This document shows positions 7,210 through 12,105 of a DNA stretch of 12,105 nt, one piece after another; the first letter of the stretch is position 1; each line of letters begins with the position of its first letter. A program made the position numbers and the translations under genes. Location: positions 1 through 12,105 of the forward strand of contig CALMHV010000129.1 of NCBI GenBank assembly GCA_937863905.1, in the 5' to 3' direction. The DNA is from an uncultured Bacillota bacterium (GTDB lineage: Bacteria; Bacillota; Sulfobacillia; UBA995; UBA9673). The notes beneath the pieces were generated by a model that was given only the letters and a program-made list of their open reading frames with translations, was not told the origin of the DNA and searched no databases.

Positions 7210-7304
7210 GTCCCGATTGGCCGCCGGGCGGCCTCACGGCCCCGAAATACCGGCCCGGCCCGCCACATAGGTTCACGGGGGAGGCGGTCGCCACGGAACC
7301 GGCC

Positions 7305-9083
7305 ATGAAGCCCTGGCGGCAGAGGCGCCGGAGCGGCGGGCTCACCCTCGGCGCGACGTTCGTCGGGTTGGGCGCCCTCGTCGTCTCCCTCGTCGTCCTC
7401 GGGCCCTACCTTCGGGTCTCACAGCCCCACGTGCCCATCAGCGACGGAAACGGCGACCCCACCGGGACGCAGGAACGCCCGGCGCCGATTGAGGACCTTC
7501 CCTTCGTCAGCATCCTCATCGTCGGGCTGGACGAGGGCATCCGGCACGTCGACCTTCCGCCGTCTCCGGAGACGAAGTTCGCCGACATCCCCCTGGCCAG
7601 CCTTCGCGGAAGAGCCGACGCCGTCATGGTCCTGGGGCTTGACCGCCGGACGGGCACGGTCCGGCTCCTGCACATCCCCAGGGACACCATCGTCCCGATG
7701 CTGGCCCGAGGTCAGGACAAGATCACTCACTTCATGGCCTACTACTCCTTCTTCGACCTGAAGAAGGAGGTCGAGGAGTTCCTCGGCCTTCCCATCCACC
7801 GCTACGTGGTCGTCGGCCTCGACGGGTTCGCCTCGCTCGTGGACGCCATCGGCGGGGTGACGGTGACGCTCGACCACGACCTCTGGGAGGAGGAGGGGTT
7901 CTTCCTCGGCGCGGGGACCCATCGCCTGAACGGGTCGCAGGCCCTCGGGCTCGTCCGGCATCGCTACGGCGAGGTCTACGGAGACATCGCCCGGGTGCGC
8001 CTGCAACATACCTTCCTGGTCGCTCTGGCCAAGGAACTCCGCCAGGGGGGCTTCTTCCGCGCCCTCGCCGCCTACGCGCAGAGCCCCGGTCTGCTCAAGA
8101 CCAACGTCTCGCTCGGTGAGACCATCGCCCTCTTCCGGGAGTGGGGGGACTACGAGCCCGAAAAGACAGTGCATCTCTGGCTGCCGGGTCACCCGGAGTC
8201 CCACTACTGGCGGGCGGACCCCGTGGGCCTCAGAGAGACGGTGGAGGAGTTCTGGCCGGGGGACGCCGGATGGGAGACCGGCTTCGACGCCCGCCCGGGC
8301 GAGGGGCCGGGAGACAGCGGCCAGACCGCCGCCGGGCGGGCCGGCCCAAGCCTCGCCGCGACCTTCCTGCGCCCGATGTCCGACTTCCTCGGGCTTGGCC
8401 GCCAGGGCGCCTGGCCGTCCGTCTACCGTCCGTTCGTGCGCTCGACCCCGGAGGCCCCGACTCCGGCGGTCCTCATCTATCACACCCACGGCACCGAGTC
8501 GTTCCTGCCCGAACTCATCCCCGACGCGGCGGAACGAGAGGGCCACGACCCCGACCGCGAGGCCTTCTCGGCCGACCCCGGCCTCACCGTGGTCCGGGTG
8601 GGCCGCGAGGTCGCTCAGGTCCTCGGGGACCTGGGCCTGACCGTGAAGCACCTTGAGGCGATCCACGACCCGGGAGGTTGGTCCGGGCGCACCGGCGCCT
8701 ACGCCCGTTCCCGGGCCACCGCCCTGGCCGCCTTGCGCGGCCTGTCCGACCCGGTCATCGTCCTGGACATCCATCGAGACGCCACGACCTACCGCACCCC
8801 GGTCGGAGACACGCAGGCCGCGGGCATCCTCCTCGTCGTGGCCAGGCAGAACCCCTGGTGGCAGTGGAACTACACCTTCGCTCAGAACCTCCAGGACCGT
8901 CTCGAACGGGCAGCGCCCGGCCTCTCGCGGGGCATCCGCATCCTTGACGGGAGGTACAACCAGGACCTCTCGCCCCTGGCCCTGGTCGTTGAGATCGGCG
9001 GGGCCGAGTCGACTCTCCAGGAGTGCCTCGTCGCGGCCCGCATCTTCGCCGGAGCCTTGGCCGACTACGTCGGCGGACCCTAG
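7305..9083 (+). CDS. LCP (LytR-CpsA-Psr) glycopolymer transferase domain fused to a SpoIIP-type cell-wall hydrolase domain
   Basis: A 592-residue protein. A basic N-terminus (MKPWRQRRR) precedes one hydrophobic helix (about 12-34), predicting an inside N-terminus and an extracytoplasmic body. Residues about 60-245 form an LCP domain: VSILIVGLDE, R103-A-D105, IPR126DT, VDAIGGVTVTL, LNGSQALGLVR218HR220. In known LCP enzymes the Asp and Arg residues handle the pyrophosphate of undecaprenyl-linked polymer during transfer to peptidoglycan. After a Pro/Gly-rich linker, residues about 386-585 match SpoIIP: VLIYHTHGTES (H393, H395), the Arg-Ser-Arg stretch AYARSRAT, LDIHRDATT (H490), YNQDLSPLALVVEIGG (E563). 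SpoIIP cleaves stem peptides and cross-links during engulfment in sporulation; the listed His/Glu residues are likely metal ligands. Start: an in-frame ATG at 7182 overlaps the opposite promoter and adds 41 low-complexity residues, so ATG 7305 is preferred, although its ribosome site is weak. No confident promoter is seen at 7210-7304. Confidence 0.93.
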   Translation: MKPWRQRRRSGGLTLGATFVGLGALVVSLVVLGPYLRVSQPHVPISDGNGDPTGTQERPAPIEDLPFVSILIVGLDEGIRHVDLPPSPETKFADIPLASLRGRADAVMVLGLDRRTGTVRLLHIPRDTIVPMLARGQDKITHFMAYYSFFDLKKEVEEFLGLPIHRYVVVGLDGFASLVDAIGGVTVTLDHDLWEEEGFFLGAGTHRLNGSQALGLVRHRYGEVYGDIARVRLQHTFLVALAKELRQGGFFRALAAYAQSPGLLKTNVSLGETIALFREWGDYEPEKTVHLWLPGHPESHYWRADPVGLRETVEEFWPGDAGWETGFDARPGEGPGDSGQTAAGRAGPSLAATFLRPMSDFLGLGRQGAWPSVYRPFVRSTPEAPTPAVLIYHTHGTESFLPELIPDAAEREGHDPDREAFSADPGLTVVRVGREVAQVLGDLGLTVKHLEAIHDPGGWSGRTGAYARSRATALAALRGLSDPVIVLDIHRDATTYRTPVGDTQAAGILLVVARQNPWWQWNYTFAQNLQDRLERAAPGLSRGIRILDGRYNQDLSPLALVVEIGGAESTLQECLVAARIFAGALADYVGGP

Positions 9084-9088
9084 ACGCG

Positions 9089-9556
9089 CTACCGGGTCCG
9101 GCCCCGCAGGACCCTGACGAGGTCCGGGCGCCCGCGCAAGAAGAAGAGCAGGGGTAGCCCCAGACCCACCGTGGCGGCGGCTTCGCCCGCCGCGATATAG
9201 GCCCAGGAGAGCCAGAGAGGGGTCGGCAGGTCCAGGAGCAGCGGCAGGTAGGTCCCGACGACGAGGGCGTTCACGACGATGGTCGGGAGAGGGACAAGCC
9301 AGGGGTTGCGCAGGCGCGAGACGACCCAGGCCGCCACCAGGGTCGCCAGGCTGCCCAAGACGACGTCGACGGGGCCGAGGCCGGCGGTCAGGTTGGCCGC
9401 CAGGCAGCCGATGAAGAGGGCCGGCACGGCCTCGGGCAGGAGGAACGGCAGGACCATGAGAGCTTCCGACACGCGCAGCTGGACCGGACCGAAGGCAAAG
9501 GAGGCAAACGGCGGCAGAACGGTGAGGACGAAATAGACGGCGGCCAGGAGGGCCAT
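9089..9556 (-). CDS. queT: QueT-like ECF transporter S component (queuosine precursor uptake)
   Basis: A 155-residue membrane protein, almost entirely hydrophobic, with about five or six predicted helices. It carries the QueT pattern: FGPVQLRVSEALMVLPFL, IGCLAANLTAGLGPVDVVLGSLATLVAA, PLPTIVVNALVVG, and WLSWAYIAAGEAAATVGLGLPLL. QueT proteins capture queuosine precursors such as preQ0 or preQ1 and work with the shared ECF ATPase/EcfT module, which is not in this window. ATG 9556 is the only canonical start, but it has only a weak ribosome site, and the frame is open upstream to a stop at 9614-9616. The upstream codons would read ITPRVLAR just before M, behind a strong GGGAGGGGGAGG, so the true protein may begin earlier (see findings). 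Its stop lies 5 bases from the stop of the convergent LCP-SpoIIP gene. Confidence 0.88.
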   Translation of the reverse strand: MALLAAVYFVLTVLPPFASFAFGPVQLRVSEALMVLPFLLPEAVPALFIGCLAANLTAGLGPVDVVLGSLATLVAAWVVSRLRNPWLVPLPTIVVNALVVGTYLPLLLDLPTPLWLSWAYIAAGEAAATVGLGLPLLFFLRGRPDLVRVLRGRTR

Positions 9557-9634
9557 CCGGGCCAGGACCCTGGGCGTGATGCCGGCCTCCCCCTCCCGCG
9601 GCAGATGGTCGCTTCAGGAACCCACCTGCGGTTA

Positions 9635-9643
9635 TGGTATCAT
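9635..9643 (+). promoter_or_regulatory. Putative extended -10 promoter for the ABC-F gene
   Basis: The plus strand reads TGGTATCAT, that is TGN followed by TATCAT (9638-9643), an extended -10 element. Only a poor -35 candidate (TTCAGG, 9613-9618) is present. The start would lie about 30 bases before the GTG of the ABC-F gene. The divergent queT promoter must lie in the same 120-base gap but is not recognisable. Confidence 0.45.
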
Positions 9644-9678
9644 GTTCTCGCCGCTCTGGCCTCGGAAGGAGCATCTCC

Positions 9679-11652
9679 GTGACCATCCTCGTCGCCACCG
9701 ACCTGGCCAAGTCCTTCGGCGCCGAACTCGTCTTCTCCGACGTCTCCTTCACCATCGGGCGGGGAGACCGCGTGGGGCTCGTGGGGCCCAACGGCTCGGG
9801 CAAGACCACTCTCCTTGAGATTGCTGCCGGGCGTCTCCTGCCCGACGGCGGCCGCATCCGCCTCGTCGGCCGCCCCCGCCTGGGCTACCTCGAGCAGGAA
9901 GTGAAGGCCTTCGCCGGCGAGGGCCTCTCCCTGTTCGCCCATGCCCTTGAGGCCCTCTCGGGCCTGGCCCGGAGGGAGGAGCGCCTCCGTGAGATCGAGA
10001 CCGAGATGGCCACCCAGGGCCCGGACAGCCCGGACCTGCCCGAACTCATGGAGGAGTACGGCGCCCTGCGCGAGGCCTTCGAGCGCGAGGGCGGGTACGT
10101 CAAGGAGGTCCGCATCAAGGAGGTCCTCTTCGGCCTGGGGTTCAGCGAGGAGCACTTCGGGCTCCCCCTGTCCAAGCTGAGCGGAGGGCAGCGGACGCGC
10201 GCCCACCTGGCGCGGCTGCTCTTGGAGGAGCCGGACCTGCTGCTCCTTGACGAGCCCACCAACCACCTCGACCTGGAAGCCGTGGAGTGGCTCGAGGGGT
10301 TCCTCGAAACCTTCCCGGGGTCGGTGGTCGCCGTCTCGCACGACAGGTACTTCCTCGACCACGCCGTCCGGCGGATCCTTGAGTTCGAACGCCATCGCCT
10401 CACGGCCTGGACGGGCAACTACACCGCCTACGCCGCCCAGAAAGAAGCCCATTTGACCCACGCCCGCGAAGCCTACGACCGCCAGCGGGAGGAGATTGCC
10501 CGGCTTGAGGACTACGTGAGGCGCTACATGGCCGGCAACCGTTCGACCATGGCCAAGTCTCGCCTCAAGGCCATCGGGCGCATCGAACGATTGGAGAAGC
10601 CGGTGGGGTCCGAGCCGCAGGCCGCCATCCGGTTCGTCCCGACCCAGGTGACGGGCAGGGAGGTCCTGAAGCTGCATGGGGTGGGCCTGGCCTTCTCGGA
10701 TGGGGCGGCCGGCGCCGACGCCGGCGGTCCCGACGGCGCTCGGCTACGCTGGCTGTTCCGCGACATCACCGCCCTGGTCTGGCGAGGCCAGCGCGTGTCT
10801 TTGGTCGGGCGCAACGGGGTCGGGAAGACCACCCTCCTGGAGGTCATCGTCGGGCGACGCCGGCCCACGGCGGGCGAGGCCGTTTGGGGGGCGGGGGTGA
10901 AGCCCGCCTACTTCTCCCAAGGCCTGGACGACCTGGACAACGAGAGCACCGTCCTTGACGAGATCATGGAGGCCACCGGGTACGACATCCCCCACGCCCG
11001 GAGCTACCTCGGGCGGTTCCTCTTCTCCGGTGAAGACGTGTACAAACAAGTCTCCGCCCTGAGCGGCGGTGAGCGCAGCCGCCTCGTCCTGGCCTGTCTG
11101 GTCGCCTCACAGCCCAACGTCCTGGTCTTAGACGAGCCGACGAACCATCTTGACCTGCCGGCCCGCGAAGGCCTGGAGAAGGCCATCCGGGACTTCCCGG
11201 GGACCGTCGTCTTCGTCTCCCACGACCGGTACTTCATCGAACGCCTGGCCACCCGGGTCTGGGAGCTGGACGCCGGGGCTCTGGTCGACTTCGCCGGGTC
11301 TTACCGCGACTACCGGCTGTGGCAGGCCCAGGAGCGTCTGAGAAAGGCCGGACCGGCGTCGTCGTCCGCTGACCGGCCGTCCCCGCCGAAGGCGGACCGG
11401 GCCCCCGGCACCCCGGGCCTGTCCAAGGGCCGCCGGGCCCAACTCGAAAAGCAGCTTCAGGACACGCAGGAGCGCATCGGCAGACTCGAGCGCCGGCGCG
11501 GCGAACTGGAATCGCTCATGGCCGCCCCCTCCTCCTACCGTGAGGGAGCCGGGGCCACGCTCTCGGCCGAGTACCGCGGGGTTCTCGAGGCCATCGAGGG
11601 GGCTCTCGGGGAGTGGGAGAAGCTGGCGACCTCGCTGGAAGGAAGCTCGTAG
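9679..11652 (+). CDS. ABC-F family ATPase (YdiF/Uup-like), ribosome-associated
   Basis: A 657-residue soluble protein with two ATP-binding cassettes and no membrane segment. NBD1: Walker A GPNGSGKT (36-43), signature LSGGQ (167-171), Walker B LLLLDEPTNHLD. The interdomain linker contains YVRRYMAGNRSTMAKSR and IGRIERLEKP, the arm that reaches the ribosomal P/E-site region in known ABC-F proteins. NBD2: GRNGVGKT (377-384), LSGGE (461-465), VLVLDEPTNHLD. The C-terminus is a Pro/Ala-rich linker followed by a charged coiled coil (about 580-655), as in Uup/YdiF-type members. NBD2 has a small Gly/Ala/Asp-rich insertion (DGAAGADAGGPDG) near its start. The start chosen is GTG 9679, 7 bases after GGAAGGAG; an upstream in-frame ATG at 9634 overlaps the promoter. 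The role is probably translation factor or ribosome rescue; antibiotic resistance cannot be inferred from sequence alone. Confidence 0.95.
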   Translation: MTILVATDLAKSFGAELVFSDVSFTIGRGDRVGLVGPNGSGKTTLLEIAAGRLLPDGGRIRLVGRPRLGYLEQEVKAFAGEGLSLFAHALEALSGLARREERLREIETEMATQGPDSPDLPELMEEYGALREAFEREGGYVKEVRIKEVLFGLGFSEEHFGLPLSKLSGGQRTRAHLARLLLEEPDLLLLDEPTNHLDLEAVEWLEGFLETFPGSVVAVSHDRYFLDHAVRRILEFERHRLTAWTGNYTAYAAQKEAHLTHAREAYDRQREEIARLEDYVRRYMAGNRSTMAKSRLKAIGRIERLEKPVGSEPQAAIRFVPTQVTGREVLKLHGVGLAFSDGAAGADAGGPDGARLRWLFRDITALVWRGQRVSLVGRNGVGKTTLLEVIVGRRRPTAGEAVWGAGVKPAYFSQGLDDLDNESTVLDEIMEATGYDIPHARSYLGRFLFSGEDVYKQVSALSGGERSRLVLACLVASQPNVLVLDEPTNHLDLPAREGLEKAIRDFPGTVVFVSHDRYFIERLATRVWELDAGALVDFAGSYRDYRLWQAQERLRKAGPASSSADRPSPPKADRAPGTPGLSKGRRAQLEKQLQDTQERIGRLERRRGELESLMAAPSSYREGAGATLSAEYRGVLEAIEGALGEWEKLATSLEGSS

Positions 11653-11661
11653 CCGAGGCGG

Positions 11662-12105
11662 TCAGCCCTCAAGCTCTACGATGTCGGCCTCGGGTCGGAG
11701 CCTCGCGGCCGGGTCCGGCAGGGTCAGGATGGCGCAAGACGGCCGGGACTCCCGCCGGGGGTTGGTCGCCGACCCCGGGTTCAGAAGCAGCACCCCGCCC
11801 CACCGTTCGTTGAGCGGCCGGTGGCTGTGGCCGAAGACGACCACGTCTACTCCCCTGAACATCCCGAGAGCCCTCTCCGGGGTCGTCCGTCCCGGGCCCT
11901 CGTCCCCGTGGGTCAGCCCGATCCGCCACGGGCCGGCGCTGAGAAGGACCGCCCGGTCGAGATCCTCGGCCAGCCCCGGCGGGTCCATGTTCCCCGCCAC
12001 CGCCTCAACCCGAGCCACCAGCCTGAGCGGCGTGAGGATTCCTTCGCTGACGAGGTCCCCGGCGTGCAGGATGAGATCGACCCCGGCCAGGGCCGCGAGC
12101 AGCCG
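11662..12105 (-). CDS. YfcE/MJ0936-type metallophosphoesterase (partial, N-terminus beyond window)
   Basis: The last 147 residues of a calcineurin-like phosphoesterase; the frame is open to the right edge. Visible metal-site motifs are LILHAGDL (GD motif), AVAGNMD (GNxD motif), GLTHGDE, and DVVVFGHSHRP (GHxH motif), followed by LLLNPGSATNPR, characteristic of the YfcE/MJ0936 group. The first DxH motif should lie just outside the window. These are small cytoplasmic Mn-dependent phosphodiesterases; the physiological substrate is usually unknown. The stop is 9 bases from the ABC-F stop on the other strand. Nothing in the visible part suggests damage. Confidence 0.92.
   Translation of the reverse strand, partial: RLLAALAGVDLILHAGDLVSEGILTPLRLVARVEAVAGNMDPPGLAEDLDRAVLLSAGPWRIGLTHGDEGPGRTTPERALGMFRGVDVVVFGHSHRPLNERWGGVLLLNPGSATNPRRESRPSCAILTLPDPAARLRPEADIVELEG

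Noticed and set aside
7182..7304. Upstream ATG at 7182 as the start of the LCP-SpoIIP gene
   Set aside because: The extra 41 residues are Pro/Gly-rich without signal-peptide character, the ATG sits in the gcv -10 region, and no ribosome site precedes it. ATG 7305 gives a normal membrane anchor.
9557..9660. preQ1 riboswitch in front of queT
   Set aside because: QueT genes often have one, but I could not find the preQ1-I or preQ1-II pseudoknot signatures on the minus strand of this short gap.
9634..9678. Upstream ATG at 9634 as the start of the ABC-F gene
   Set aside because: It lies on the putative -10 element and lacks a ribosome site, while GTG 9679 has GGAAGGAG at 7 bases and begins at the family-typical N-terminus.
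7419..9857. 812-codon minus-strand reading frame spanning LCP-SpoIIP, queT and the start of the ABC-F gene
   Set aside because: It crosses three genes with clear family motifs in other frames, and its own translation is low-complexity Gly/Pro/Arg-rich. It is a shadow frame.

Overview
The window is visibly GC-rich and carries a split-subunit glycine decarboxylase (GcvPA/GcvPB), a tandem glycine riboswitch, a SpoIIP domain and an LCP domain. Together these point to a high-GC, probably endospore-forming member of the Bacillota (Firmicutes). Genus and species cannot be read from the sequence.

Left half (1-7209, all minus strand). A sigma-A-like promoter (7181-7209) fires into a long leader holding a stem-loop, a two-aptamer glycine riboswitch (about 6848-7124) and an intrinsic terminator (6809-6851). 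The leader controls one tightly packed operon: gcvT, gcvH, gcvPA, gcvPB, a radical SAM protein, and a second radical SAM protein fused in one frame to a LipM/LplA-type octanoyl- or lipoyl-transfer domain. That last gene runs off the left edge. The two radical SAM proteins look like the LipS1/LipS2 two-component lipoyl synthase rather than classical LipA. The operon therefore appears to encode the T, H and P proteins of glycine cleavage plus the enzymes that would build the lipoyl arm on GcvH, all under glycine control. The L protein (dihydrolipoyl dehydrogenase) is not in the window.

Right half (7210-12105). A plus-strand gene (7305-9083) encodes an unusual membrane-anchored fusion of a LytR-CpsA-Psr (LCP) glycopolymer transferase domain with a SpoIIP-type peptidoglycan hydrolase domain. 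It converges, with a 5-base gap, on a minus-strand QueT-like ECF substrate-binding component for queuosine precursors. Divergent from queT is a plus-strand ABC-F ATPase (9679-11652). It converges, with a 9-base gap, on a minus-strand YfcE/MJ0936-type metallophosphoesterase that runs off the right edge.

The two observations most worth following are the radical SAM-LipM fusion closing a glycine-riboswitch operon (a self-contained lipoylated-GcvH assembly unit) and the LCP-SpoIIP fusion (wall-polymer attachment and wall cleavage in one polypeptide).
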